Origin: Maricaulis alexandrii
GTDB lineage: Bacteria; Pseudomonadota; Alphaproteobacteria; Caulobacterales; Maricaulaceae
Direction: 5' to 3'
DNA: 64,000 nt
Assembly (NCBI RefSeq): GCF_005871165.1
Contig: NZ_SWKP01000008.1
Location: forward strand, 124,001-188,000
Shown: piece by piece, positions 45,172 to 54,636 of the stretch
Numbering within the stretch: the stretch's first letter is position 1
Layout of the letters: every line of letters begins with the position of its first letter
The notes under the pieces: generated by a model
What the model was told of the DNA's origin: nothing
The model's database searches: none
What the model saw: the letters and a program-made list of their open reading frames with translations, nothing else
Made by a program: the position numbers and the translations under genes

Positions 45172-47460
45172 TCAAGCTTGGAGCGCGTTGACGATCTTCA
45201 GCGTTCGGCGCACATAGCCGGTTAGTTCCGTAGTATCGATCTCATCCGGCGAGCCATCGGCCACATCTTCGCCGTGGTAATACCGGCTGGTATAGTCGTT
45301 GATCTGGTCGATTTCGTCATAAAGCGCGCTGGCCGGATGTTCTTCCCCGCCTTCCCTGATCTTCCGCGCGATTTCGCCCAGCCAATCCTGGCCCGCAGAA
45401 AATGATGCGGGATAAGTGGTCCAACAGTGCGTTTCCAGCACGCCCCGCATCTTGCGGATCAGATCGATGCGATTTCCCGCGCCAGTCGACATGAAGTCCT
45501 GCAGGTCATCGATATCCGTGGCCGTCCGGCCTTGGCACGCCCGCTCAAGATCAATGGCCGTTATCTTCGAACCCTGCGCGCGATGATCGGCCAGCGTAAG
45601 CGCGATGCGCTCGGCCGCAGGCGCCTTGTCCCATACTTGCTTCAAGAACGTCGCGTCGTGGGAAAGCACGATGACTTGCGCGCAGCGCCTGGCGACCTTG
45701 ACGATTTCATAAACCGTCTGGCGCCGCCGGAAGGCGTCTTGGCTGCTGAACGGGTCATCGAAGACGACGATCTTGTTCGCGATATCCGGGTCCTGTTCCA
45801 GATGGGCTAGGAAGAAGGCCAGCGCCAACGTCGTCCGATCGCCGGCGCTGAGCGTATTCTTGAAGCTGGGGCGATCAGCCGGCGTCCGGCCGTCGCCCAG
45901 ATCGATGGGGGTATTGTTGATGACTAGCTGGTAGCTTGAGGCCGCTGTACCGCCCGGGTATGCATGCTTCGTTTCCGCAATCGAAAAGCCGGCGTTGAAG
46001 GCCGCCAGGTAATGGTTGATGCGGTTTTGATACGGTCGCAAGACGGCCGCCGTATGCCGATCCAATTCGGCGCGCGCGGCTTCCTTCCGCTGATCGATAT
46101 CATCCTTTTCCCCCTTCAGCCGAACATGATCCGCGCACAGGCCGGCAACCGGTTCCGAATGGCGAGTTCGGATCGCCCGCCGCAATTCCAGTTCCGCTTC
46201 GGCGGCATTTACATCAGCGGCGCCGGTCTCATGTTTCTTCGCCGCGATCAGGGCGTTCGCTTCGCGTACCGCCAAGGCGATGATTTCGGCCGTCTCCCGC
46301 GCGGCCTCCCACGCCGCCTGCGCGGCCCGGAATGCTTCATCGGGCTCGATCCTATCCAGTGGCGCCACGGCTTTGCGCGCCAACAGCGCACTTGCCGCCC
46401 CACCCATCGCGCGCATCGCATCAGTGATTTCTGCCGGCAGGGCCAGCGTTGGCGCATCGATGCCGCAGTACCGGGCCCAGAATTCGGCCGATCCGGCGTC
46501 CTGTTCCCGGCTGGTGTTCAGCGCGCCAACGGCCCCATTCCCGAACCGTTCATCGATCTGTTCGGCCATGGCCGATATCGCGGCGCGGAGATCCGCGTAG
46601 CGTTCGCTGAAGACCGACCGGTAGGCCGCGATCAGGGGCAGGCCCTCGATCCCCTGACCGCAAAATGGGCATGTCTCATCCGCATGCGGCAAGCCCTCCG
46701 CGATCCAGTTCCCCCCGCCATCTGTCATCGCATGCGCCGCCAGATGTTCAGCAATCCGGGCTTCTGCATCGGCCGCTACATCGTCCAGCGTTCGGCCAAG
46801 GATTTCGAGGAAGCCTTCCGGCAGTTCCGGAAGGGCCACTTCGGCCAGTGCCGCGCGATCGTTGATCTGGCGCGCCTGGCGAACTGCCTCAACATTGCGC
46901 TCCTGTTCTTCGATGCGCCGATCGACTTCCGGATCGGCCGTCAGGGCGATGAATTGATCCAAGTTCATGCCCTGCGGTAGATGTGGCTGGATGGCCCTTG
47001 CCGCCGCGGTGATCTCACCGGTCTTTTCTCGACTTGCCGTCGCCAGTTGCGAATCCGCTACGGCTAGGCCTACGCCTTCTTCGCCGATGATGACGCGGTA
47101 CAGGTTGCGGCGGTGTTCGATATCGACCACTTCGCCGGAATGCACATTTTCGGCAACGAACACGCCATCGAAGATGGCCAGGCCGGGGCATGTCGCGTTC
47201 CAGGCTTCGCCGTTGAAGCGCGACATGCCCGCTGCCATCAGCAATTCGATACCGATCGGAGCTTCAACGCCCAGGGTCTTTCGGCCCGCTACATGGGCGG
47301 CTTCCCCAGTCTTCAAAGACCGAAGGATCGCACAGATAGTCGTCTTGCCGAAGCCGTTCCCGCCAGCGATCAATGTATACCGAGATAAATCTGGATTGCC
47401 TGGGGCGGCCGAATTGATGAACCGGCCTACGTTTTTGATTGTAACGATTTTCCGCAGCAT
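45172..47460 (-). CDS. AAA_13/Rad50-like ATPase with zinc-hook motif (RloC-like)
   Basis: A ~762-aa ABC-type ATPase of the AAA_13 family. Walker A is IAGGNGFGKTTICAIL near the N-terminus. A central coiled coil is interrupted by CPFCGQGIEG, a candidate zinc hook. Near the C-terminus are an ABC signature (FKNTLSAGDRTTLALAFFLA) and Walker B (KIVVFDDPFSSQDAF). The tail after about residue 650 is helical with RGVLETHCW and DYTSRYYHGED, possibly a HEPN-like RNase remnant as in RloC/PrrC. Stand-alone AAA_13 proteins occur in defence islands, and RloC cuts tRNA after phage infection. The ATG at 47460 has a GAGAG site; a TTG lies five codons upstream. Its neighbours (PIN, YobI, TIR) also look like conflict genes. 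Confidence 0.82.
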   Translation of the reverse strand: MLRKIVTIKNVGRFINSAAPGNPDLSRYTLIAGGNGFGKTTICAILRSLKTGEAAHVAGRKTLGVEAPIGIELLMAAGMSRFNGEAWNATCPGLAIFDGVFVAENVHSGEVVDIEHRRNLYRVIIGEEGVGLAVADSQLATASREKTGEITAAARAIQPHLPQGMNLDQFIALTADPEVDRRIEEQERNVEAVRQARQINDRAALAEVALPELPEGFLEILGRTLDDVAADAEARIAEHLAAHAMTDGGGNWIAEGLPHADETCPFCGQGIEGLPLIAAYRSVFSERYADLRAAISAMAEQIDERFGNGAVGALNTSREQDAGSAEFWARYCGIDAPTLALPAEITDAMRAMGGAASALLARKAVAPLDRIEPDEAFRAAQAAWEAARETAEIIALAVREANALIAAKKHETGAADVNAAEAELELRRAIRTRHSEPVAGLCADHVRLKGEKDDIDQRKEAARAELDRHTAAVLRPYQNRINHYLAAFNAGFSIAETKHAYPGGTAASSYQLVINNTPIDLGDGRTPADRPSFKNTLSAGDRTTLALAFFLAHLEQDPDIANKIVVFDDPFSSQDAFRRRQTVYEIVKVARRCAQVIVLSHDATFLKQVWDKAPAAERIALTLADHRAQGSKITAIDLERACQGRTATDIDDLQDFMSTGAGNRIDLIRKMRGVLETHCWTTYPASFSAGQDWLGEIARKIREGGEEHPASALYDEIDQINDYTSRYYHGEDVADGSPDEIDTTELTGYVRRTLKIVNALQA

Positions 47461-47484
47461 CACTGCATCTCTCAATGGGTACCT

Positions 47485-47754
47485 TTAAGCGGCCGCGCGT
47501 CTTCGCCCGCGGCATTCGATCAGGCTCGCAATCTTTGAAGACCGGGTGTCGGTGCTGGGCCTTCGGTATTCAATTTCTAGTATTAAGCAACTCAAAAGGG
47601 AGAGACAAATTTCGTCTCCTCCGCCGACGGCCTCGGCATCCCGAAAGCGGCCGTCAGCTTCTCGACGGAACTGGATCAAGACCAACGGGAGGTGGGCATT
47701 CAACGCGGCCTGTGCCGAAGGCCGTATTGCGGACAAAATTGCCTCCCGCATCAT
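47485..47754 (-). CDS. Possible small protein upstream of the AAA_13 gene
   Basis: An 89-codon ORF 24 bp upstream of the AAA_13 gene on the same strand. Composition is plausible (MREAILSAIRPSAQAALN, FRREADGRFRDAEAVGG) but there is no good ribosome site and no recognised family. It could be a small partner of the ATPase or a chance ORF. Confidence 0.35.
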   Translation of the reverse strand: MMREAILSAIRPSAQAALNAHLPLVLIQFRREADGRFRDAEAVGGGDEICLSLLSCLILEIEYRRPSTDTRSSKIASLIECRGRRRAAA

Positions 47755-47982
47755 CTAAATGGATGACTGTAAGCAGTCATAGCTCGTGCAGACTTGTGAC
47801 ACGCCCGGAGGAAATTGGGAGTTCGGGTCGATCGCAGCGCACAGCTTTTTAGGGACCCAAAACGCGGGTTGTCTGCTTAGAGTAAGCGTGCACGCCATAA
47901 CGGACGTTCCGCCGAAACGCGCATGGTCGTCTCAATTCTAAATGCGACTGGGATATAACTTCGAACATGGTAGACAGCCGTT

Positions 47983-50900
47983 ATGAATACTATCCTTACC
48001 AGAACCGGCCTTTGGATCTCCGATAAGCTCAGCAAGATTGCACAAGAGCTGCGCGTTCGCTCCGTTTCGCGAGTGGAGCGAGCGAAATTCGTCGACCTCG
48101 CCCCAACTGATACAGCTGACCAAGGAGGGGTATATTCGGCTGCATTAAAGTTCGCGACCGACAATCCGGACGTTTCGAACATTGCTCTCACCGGACCTTA
48201 TGGCTCTGGCAAAAGCAGCATTATCCGATCGTTCCTAAAGTCCTACCCCCGCCATGCCCTGCATATTTCTCTTGCCGCTTTCTTACCGGAAACAGGCGAT
48301 GAAGGACGCACTGTCCCTAGACAGGAGATAACTAAACAGCAGATCGAGCGGAGCATCCTCCAGCAACTGCTTTACGGAGCAGACGCGAAAAAACTGCCAC
48401 TCTCACGCTTCAAGCGTATCCAGTCGCCAGGATATTGGGGAACTTTCCGATCACTCTACATTCTTGCCGGGCTTCTCGCTTTTGGGCTTGTTTTCCAAAG
48501 TCGCGCAGCGATTTTTGATGGGTCGTACTTCGAACCGTTCGATTTTACGAACTGGCTTGATATCTTCGTGGTTGCTTTCGCGTTGATCTTTCTTTGGTCC
48601 GCGATCCATCACCTCTACGTCGCCAGTTTCGGCATGTCGCTCAAAAGCATTTCGCTGAAAGATATCGAGATACGACCGTCTTCAGACGACCAGGACTCGA
48701 TCCTCAACCGTCACCTGGACGAGATCGTCTACTTCTTCCAACGAACTCGGTACGACCTCGTTGTCGTAGAGGATCTCGATCGCTTCGAGGATTCAAACAT
48801 CTTCGTCACCCTTCGCGAGATCAACAGTCTCGTGAACGGTAATGTGGGGGTGAGGCGCCGGGTCAGATTCCTCTATGCGTTGCGCGACGACATGTTCGTC
48901 AATACCGACCGCACCAAGTTCTTCGAATTCATCATCCCAGTCATTCCGATTATCAACAGCTCGAACTCGATCGACATGGTGCTCGCGCAGGGCAAGCGGC
49001 TAGAGCTAGACGGAAGGCTCGATCAGCAGTTCCTGCGCGAAGTTTCTCGCCACCTGAGCGATCTCCGACTGATACACAACATCTTCAACGAGTACGCGAT
49101 TTATGTCGCCAATCTGGAGACCGATGGCGAGAACGTGCTCGACGCCACAAAGCTCCTCGCCGTGCTGATCTATAAGAATGTGTATCCTAGGGATTTCGAA
49201 CGGCTCCATCGCGGCGAAGGGCAGCTCGCTGGAATTCTCGGACGTAAAGACGAGCTCATCGCCGCACTTGAGCAGAACCATCGATCTGAAATCGCCGCAC
49301 TCGAACGTGATATCGCAGCGGCGGACCAGCAGATCGCAAAGGATTTGCGCGAGCTAAGGCGCATTTACGCGATGGCCCTTCTCGAAACGCTGCCAGCCAA
49401 TGTCGCCGCCCTAAGCCAGAACGGACAGGCGTTTGTCGCGCCCGCTCAATTGTCCGAGCAAGAAGATTTTGAACACTTCGTCACCACGCCAACCATGCAC
49501 TTCCACCGTTTCAATGGCGGCCGGCAAAGGCAGGACAATGCCGCCTTCCAAGACAGTGTTGACCCTAAAGCAAGTTATGCCGAACGGGTACAAAGCATCG
49601 AACACAAGGAGGACGCATATAAGAAGGCTGCACAGCGAAGGATCGCCCACCTGAGAGGCGAGATCAAAACGATCCGGACGAGCAAGTTCAACGTCCTGCT
49701 GCGCTCCAGCCCACAAGAAATCGAATCCCTCTTTGAAAATCTCGGCGGCGGCGGTGAACTCGCTCGGTTCCTGCTTTTGGAGGGCCATCTCGACGACAGC
49801 TATTACCAGTACACGTCTCTGTTCCACGCCGGGCGGCTATCGCCGAACGATAACAAGTTCCTGATCCAAATCAGGGCTTTCCAAACACCTGACCCCCTGT
49901 TCCCGATCGACAACCCGAGTGAAGTAATTGCGGGAATGAGGGAGGAGGATTTCGGCCTCGATTATGCGCTAAACATTCGGCTCGTCGACGCGCTCTTGGA
50001 AAGCGGGGAGCATAATGAGCGGCTCAGGAAGGTTTTCGCATACCTTTCCAACGAGTTTCCGAACCAGCAGGAGTTCTTCGAAGCCTACTACATGACAGGG
50101 TCGCGAGTTGGCGAATTCTTGAGGCAGCTCGTCGACGCTTGGCGCGGCTTCGTGCCGATGGCCATTGTTGGTTCCTTCGCAGTCTTGCATATCGCGCGCC
50201 TTATCGAACATCTTCCTTCGGCCATGCTGGCTCGCGAGCGCAAAGAGCACCCCGAACTGCGGACGTTTGCAGCGGACAATCTCTTAGACATTCTCGGTCT
50301 TTTGGAGGGGGTCGATCCGGCCAAGTTTGACGAGTTGCAGATCGAGACAAAGGACCTTGCGGCAATCAATGGATTTCCGAACGTAGTACGCAGACTGTAT
50401 GAGCTCGGATATTACCGCCTGAACAAAGCGAATTTCAGCTACATCGTCGGCTCAATACTCGGAGAAGAAACCGGCCCTACCTTTCGTAAGCGGCATTACT
50501 CGAGAGTTCGAAGCTCCAGAGCCGAACCCCTCCTCGACCGTGTCGAGAGCGATTTCGCGGCGTACTTCAAGAACGTGCTGCTCGAGATGGACGATAACGA
50601 TGAAGAGGATGTCGACGCGATACTAGCTGTGATGTCTCACGATGAGCTCGACGCCGAAGAGATAGAGACCTTCGTCCTGCGCCAAACAGAGCTATTACCG
50701 ACACTCGAAGATGTACCCGAGCGCTTTCAGACCACGGTGGTCCGCGAGGCCAAGATGGCTCCCACTTGGCCGAACTGCCTAGCCTATGTCCAGTCAGAGA
50801 CTTTCGAGAGCGACGCTCTCATCACCTTCCTTGATGATGAGGAGGTCCGCACCGCTCTTCTGGAAACGCCGATTCCGGCAACGAAGGAAGCGCTCCCTCT

Positions 50901-51603
50901 CCGCCAGTTCCTGATCAATGCCGAGGAATTCGAGGATAGGGTGTATGGCGCTTACATCCGGGCGCTACCCGAGAAATTCAAGAAATTTCCCGAATCCATA
51001 GGTGCCGGCAAGCTCCTGATACTTATCGATGAGCGGCGTGTCACGTTCGATGCCAGTAACTTGGCAGCACTCGACGGTGAAGTCGATCTTCAAACCGCAT
51101 TCGTCTCCCGGAACATCGCCTCCTATCTTGGCGACCCCACCTCTTTCTCGATCGACGATGACTTCCACGAGCGATTGCTCGGCACCGATATCTCAGACGA
51201 ACACAAACGTGCGATCATCGGTTTGATGGACTTGAACGGTCTTTACAACCTTCCAGAGCGCGCCGGCATTATTGGGCCAATCCTGTTGCGTACAAATGGC
51301 GCGCTGTCTTCACTCACGCCTGATATCGTCAAGGCAGTTGTCGTGAACGCTAAGCCAGTCGCCACACAGGTCCAGTTGCTCAACCAACTTCACGAAACAC
51401 TCGACATGATCGAGGTTCGTCAGGTTCTGGGGCAGCTTCCTTATCCATACTCGAAAATCCAAACCGGATATGCTCGCCCGAGGTTAAAAAGGACGATTGA
51501 AAATAGCGAGCTGGTCAGATGGTTGGATGAGCGAGACATCATCTCTTCGGTGGGGAAGTCGTCTTGGTCGAACGATATAGTGGTTAATCTATATCGATCT
51601 TAG
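47983..51603 (+). CDS. YobI-type membrane-inserted P-loop NTPase
   Basis: A 1206-aa protein. Walker A is ALTGPYGSGKSSIIRSF (about residues 68-84) and Walker B is RYDLVVVEDLDRFEDSNIF (about 260-280). Two transmembrane helices (about 155-180 and 190-215) are inserted inside the NTPase domain, as in YobI and KAP-type P-loop ATPases. A coiled coil follows (ALEQNHRSEIAALERDIAAADQQIAKDL), and the C-terminal ~800 residues are mostly helical with no recognised domain. Proteins of this type are predicted conflict/defence sensors held at the inner membrane. The gene stands alone between the AAA_13 and TIR genes, with short gaps on both sides. Confidence 0.7.
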   Translation: MNTILTRTGLWISDKLSKIAQELRVRSVSRVERAKFVDLAPTDTADQGGVYSAALKFATDNPDVSNIALTGPYGSGKSSIIRSFLKSYPRHALHISLAAFLPETGDEGRTVPRQEITKQQIERSILQQLLYGADAKKLPLSRFKRIQSPGYWGTFRSLYILAGLLAFGLVFQSRAAIFDGSYFEPFDFTNWLDIFVVAFALIFLWSAIHHLYVASFGMSLKSISLKDIEIRPSSDDQDSILNRHLDEIVYFFQRTRYDLVVVEDLDRFEDSNIFVTLREINSLVNGNVGVRRRVRFLYALRDDMFVNTDRTKFFEFIIPVIPIINSSNSIDMVLAQGKRLELDGRLDQQFLREVSRHLSDLRLIHNIFNEYAIYVANLETDGENVLDATKLLAVLIYKNVYPRDFERLHRGEGQLAGILGRKDELIAALEQNHRSEIAALERDIAAADQQIAKDLRELRRIYAMALLETLPANVAALSQNGQAFVAPAQLSEQEDFEHFVTTPTMHFHRFNGGRQRQDNAAFQDSVDPKASYAERVQSIEHKEDAYKKAAQRRIAHLRGEIKTIRTSKFNVLLRSSPQEIESLFENLGGGGELARFLLLEGHLDDSYYQYTSLFHAGRLSPNDNKFLIQIRAFQTPDPLFPIDNPSEVIAGMREEDFGLDYALNIRLVDALLESGEHNERLRKVFAYLSNEFPNQQEFFEAYYMTGSRVGEFLRQLVDAWRGFVPMAIVGSFAVLHIARLIEHLPSAMLARERKEHPELRTFAADNLLDILGLLEGVDPAKFDELQIETKDLAAINGFPNVVRRLYELGYYRLNKANFSYIVGSILGEETGPTFRKRHYSRVRSSRAEPLLDRVESDFAAYFKNVLLEMDDNDEEDVDAILAVMSHDELDAEEIETFVLRQTELLPTLEDVPERFQTTVVREAKMAPTWPNCLAYVQSETFESDALITFLDDEEVRTALLETPIPATKEALPLRQFLINAEEFEDRVYGAYIRALPEKFKKFPESIGAGKLLILIDERRVTFDASNLAALDGEVDLQTAFVSRNIASYLGDPTSFSIDDDFHERLLGTDISDEHKRAIIGLMDLNGLYNLPERAGIIGPILLRTNGALSSLTPDIVKAVVVNAKPVATQVQLLNQLHETLDMIEVRQVLGQLPYPYSKIQTGYARPRLKRTIENSELVRWLDERDIISSVGKSSWSNDIVVNLYRS

Positions 51604-51923
51604 TTTGATCGTCTTGGATTCCGGCTCTTTCGCAAGTCCACTTGCTCCGGCGTTCCAACATTCGGCAAATGCATGCACTGGCGCTGAAAGCCGATTGGCC
51701 ACTTTGAATGATCATGAAAATGGCGAAACTGTCTGAAATCGAACGGCTGAAGCTGCTCAGGCTACCGACAGGAAATGATCAACCCTTGTCACTCAGGCGT
51801 TGGATTTCTTTCGCCCCCTCCTGCGCCGAAGCGAACGTTCCGCCACACCGCTAGAAGGCGTCCATCGACAAGAGCAGGGAATCTCCGCCAAATTGCCCGC
51901 CTACTGACGCGCCGGAGAGTTCA
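51604..51923 (+). other. Gap of 320 bp; only a 44-codon ORF
   Basis: The interval holds no recognised gene. An ATG at 51720 opens a 44-codon frame (MAKLSEIERLKLLRLPTGND...) ending at 51854. Its first 20 residues look protein-like but the rest does not, so it may be the stump of a lost gene. No terminator or RNA is recognised. Confidence 0.35.
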
Positions 51924-52883
51924 TTGCCCAGCTTGTTCTTTTCCTATTCCCACCAAGACGAGGACCTCCGCGACCAGTTGGAAACTCAGCTCGCGATGTT
52001 GAAACGCCAAGGCGTCATCGACGCGTGGCACGACCGACGAATCCCTGCCGGCGGAGAACTGGATCTGGAGATCGACCAGCATATCAACACGGACGACATT
52101 ATTCTGCTGCTTGTCAGTCCCGATTTCATCGCATCGGACTATTGCTACGAAGTCGAGATGAAGCGGGCGATGGAACGTCACGGCGCCGGCGAAGCCATTG
52201 TCATTCCAGTGATCTTGCGTGCTTGCGACTGGCAGCCAGCACCATTCGGACGCCTCAAAGCGGTTCCGCGGGATGGCAAGCCTGTGAAGCAATGGACGGA
52301 CTTGGACGAAGCCTTTTTGGACGTGGCAAAAGAAATCAGGGCTGTCGCACAGCGCTTCACGGACGTTGAACACGCCACCTTTGTGGCGACCGCCCCGGTG
52401 GCACCCGCAACGGCGACACCTGCGATCCAAACACCGCCGCGGTCGAGCAATCTACGCGTGGCAAAAACCTTCTCGCAGCGCGACAAAGACGCGTTCAAAC
52501 ATGAGACCTTCGCCTTCATGGCCCGCTTTTTCGAGAATTCCCTGGACGAGCTCGCGGCCAGAAATCCTGAGCTAGAAGGCGTGTTCCGACACATCGATGC
52601 CAATCGCTTCACCGCTGTGATCTATCGCGCAGGCGCGGTCGTCTGCAGCTGCACGATCTTCATGGGCGGTGGGTTCGGCAACGGGATCAATTTCGTCCAC
52701 GGCGAGACCAGCGAAAGCAACTCCATGAACGAGTCCCTGCGCGTCGAAGCGGACGACCAATCGCTTTATTTCACCAGCATGGGCATGGCCATGTTCAACG
52801 CATCACGCGAACGAGACATGAAGCTTTCCCAAGAGGGGGCCGCCGAGCTTTACTGGGGCCTTCTCATCGCTCCGTTGCAGTAG
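51924..52883 (+). CDS. TIR-domain protein with unassigned C-terminal domain
   Basis: A 319-aa protein. Residues 1-140 form a TIR domain: SLFFSYSHQDEDLRDQLETQL, IDAWHDRRIPAG, INTDDIILLLVSPDFIASDYCYEVEMKRA. Glu76 or Glu78 is a candidate NADase catalytic Glu, and WHDR fits the TIR BB-loop region. A Pro/Ala-rich linker (about 150-175) leads to a ~145-residue C-terminal domain (FMARFFENSLDELAARNPELEGVFRHIDANRFTAVIYRAG...CTIFMGGGFG), which I do not recognise and which may be the sensor. Bacterial TIR proteins often act as NAD-depleting abortive-infection effectors. A small gene follows 12 bp downstream. Confidence 0.82.
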   Translation: MPSLFFSYSHQDEDLRDQLETQLAMLKRQGVIDAWHDRRIPAGGELDLEIDQHINTDDIILLLVSPDFIASDYCYEVEMKRAMERHGAGEAIVIPVILRACDWQPAPFGRLKAVPRDGKPVKQWTDLDEAFLDVAKEIRAVAQRFTDVEHATFVATAPVAPATATPAIQTPPRSSNLRVAKTFSQRDKDAFKHETFAFMARFFENSLDELAARNPELEGVFRHIDANRFTAVIYRAGAVVCSCTIFMGGGFGNGINFVHGETSESNSMNESLRVEADDQSLYFTSMGMAMFNASRERDMKLSQEGAAELYWGLLIAPLQ

Positions 52884-52895
52884 TTCGAGGCCATT

Positions 52896-53357
52896 ATGAT
52901 TTCTATCTCACAGGCATTTGCTGGCAGCCTGCAAGACGCTCCACCAATGTCATTCTTCGTCGCCACTTCGTTGGGTGGGCTGGAGTTGCTGGTAATAGGC
53001 ACTCCTGACAATCGGTCGGCCGTCGTCTTGTCGGGCGAAGACCCGTTTGTTGCTTATGGGCGCGAATTTGATGATTGGGCGGGGCTGATCATACGGGATG
53101 TTGCCATCGAACTGGACCAAACGTGCGTGTTCGATTCCAGAACCGGGCAGGCTCCTGCGGGCTGTATCATTTTGGCGGGTGACAAGCCTTATATCCGGCT
53201 CGTCGGCAATCACGGCACTAGGTATATGGCGGCGATCGAAGACTCTGCACAACCACATCAGGCAAGCATCGGAGTGGCGTTCCCACGCTGGCAAATCACC
53301 CTTGGCCAGGGCGAGCAAAAGCAGGTCTTGAAGACCATCGACGTCGGCCCCAAATAG
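52896..53357 (+). CDS. Hypothetical protein coupled to the TIR gene
   Basis: A 153-aa protein, 12 bp after the TIR stop, with CGAGG five bases before the ATG. It looks beta-rich (MSFFVATSLGGLELLVIGTPDNRSAVVLSG, RLVGNHGTRYMAAIE) with no signal peptide or membrane helix. The tight spacing suggests co-expression with the TIR protein, as a regulator or sensor partner. I do not recognise its family. Confidence 0.6.
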   Translation: MISISQAFAGSLQDAPPMSFFVATSLGGLELLVIGTPDNRSAVVLSGEDPFVAYGREFDDWAGLIIRDVAIELDQTCVFDSRTGQAPAGCIILAGDKPYIRLVGNHGTRYMAAIEDSAQPHQASIGVAFPRWQITLGQGEQKQVLKTIDVGPK

Positions 53358-53376
53358 CCCAACCGCTCCTTCAGCC

Positions 53377-53583
53377 TCACTCCCCCAACATCTCATCAAA
53401 CCCCACGCCCAGCGCCCGCACGATCTGTTCGAGCGAGACGATGGTGGGGGCTTTCTTGCAGCGTTCGAGCTGGGAGATGTAGGTGCGGTGAAGGCCGGCC
53501 TCGTGCGCCAGGTCTTCTTGCGACCAACCGCGCTCTTTGCGCAGGCGTTTCATGTTGGCGGCAAGGCGGGCGCTGATATCCAT
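53377..53583 (-). CDS. XRE-family HTH protein, controller (C)-protein-like
   Basis: A 68-aa single-domain HTH protein (LAANMKRLRKERGWSQEDLAHEAGLHRTYISQLERCKKAPTIVSLEQIVRALGVGFDEML). Size and sequence match controller proteins of restriction-modification systems. It is divergent from the nuclease gene at 53698. The 114-bp intergenic region carries an inverted pair CCTATGAGTCTC / GAGACTCATAGG, one arm of which overlaps the nuclease start, as expected for C-protein operators. Confidence 0.75.
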   Translation of the reverse strand: MDISARLAANMKRLRKERGWSQEDLAHEAGLHRTYISQLERCKKAPTIVSLEQIVRALGVGFDEMLGE

Positions 53584-53612
53584 CTGCAGTAAAGGACGGA
53601 TATGCAGCCCAT

Positions 53613-53697
53613 AAGACTACAGCCTATGAGTCTCATTTCGAGTTGACTGGCGCGCCAAAGGACGCTGTCTGCCAGTGAGCTGGACGAGACTCATAGG
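53613..53697. promoter_or_regulatory. Candidate C-protein operator
   Basis: CCTATGAGTCTC at 53623-53634 is the exact inverted complement of GAGACTCATAGG at 53686-53697. The first arm contains the palindrome ATGAGTCTCAT, and a GACT/AGTC pair spans 53614-53632. The second arm ends directly at the nuclease ATG, so binding there could repress nuclease expression. Confidence 0.7.
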
Positions 53698-54636
53698 ATG
53701 CAGACCCGAACACCTTTTCCGATCGCCCCCACGGCCGTGCGCTATATCAAGCTCGGCGCTGGCGGCGTGTTCGCGAAGGACGCCCTGGCGACAGGTAAGC
53801 TGGTCCTAGATTTTCATGAGATTGACCACGGCGTCGCCGCATCGGGAGACGCCGAGGCTCTCTTCGCAGCCTGCCTCGCTTTCCGCGATGGCAAAGCCCA
53901 GTCCGCCCGCGGAGATGCGCGGGAGATCACAGCCTTCTATCAAGCCGCAGAGACCGACCTCTGGATCACGCTGGAAGCGGGCAAGCTCTGGTGGGGCTTT
54001 GCGGAGGCCGAGGTCATTCCAACCGATCCCGCTGACGGACTGGGCGCGCGCTATCGGCGCATAGCCGGTGGCTGGTCATCACACGACGCGCAAGGGATCC
54101 CGCTGGAGCTCCGCGATCTGGACGGACGGATCGCATCCCTGGCCGGTTATCGCCGCACCCTCTGCAATGTCAAAGAAGCCGAGCGTGTTGTCCGCCTCAT
54201 CAACGCCACGCCCCATCCCGAAGTCGTCGCCGCGGAGAAGGCGCGCGAAAAGCTCCTAGCCTTGGTGCGCACGCTCATCCCGATGCTGTCGGCCGATGAC
54301 TTTGAAATCTTGATCGACCTCATCGTCGCACGGTCGGGCTGGGAACGCGTCGGAGCCATCGGCGGGGTCCAGAAGACCGTCGATCTCGAGGTCGTCCAGC
54401 CGCTGACCGGTGAGCGCGCTTTCGTGCAGGTTAAGTCACGTACCCGCCAATCCGAGTTCGACGTCTATCTCGGAGAATTTGAGGCCTATGGGGTCGACCG
54501 GATGATCTACGCCTATCATACCGGACCGGCGCTAAAATGCACCGACCCGCGCGTGCAGATCATGGATCTAGGCGTAATAGCCAACAGCGTTTTGGAGCGG
54601 GGATTGCTGCGGTGGCTCACAAATCGCGTCCGATGA
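53698..54636 (+). CDS. PD-(D/E)XK-type restriction endonuclease-like protein
   Basis: A 312-aa protein. The C-terminal part carries an Mrr-like nuclease core: IDLIVARSGWERVGAIGGVQ, KTVDLEVVQPLTGERAFVQVKSR (D...QVK active site), then SEFDVYLGEFEAYGVDRMIYAYHTG. The N-terminal ~190 residues are not recognised and may recognise DNA or another signal. It is divergent from a C-protein-like gene with a shared operator and upstream of a DNA methyltransferase gene, so a restriction-modification role is likely. The methyltransferase at 54941 may or may not be the cognate enzyme, because it has a phage-type ParB domain. Confidence 0.7.
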   Translation: MQTRTPFPIAPTAVRYIKLGAGGVFAKDALATGKLVLDFHEIDHGVAASGDAEALFAACLAFRDGKAQSARGDAREITAFYQAAETDLWITLEAGKLWWGFAEAEVIPTDPADGLGARYRRIAGGWSSHDAQGIPLELRDLDGRIASLAGYRRTLCNVKEAERVVRLINATPHPEVVAAEKAREKLLALVRTLIPMLSADDFEILIDLIVARSGWERVGAIGGVQKTVDLEVVQPLTGERAFVQVKSRTRQSEFDVYLGEFEAYGVDRMIYAYHTGPALKCTDPRVQIMDLGVIANSVLERGLLRWLTNRVR

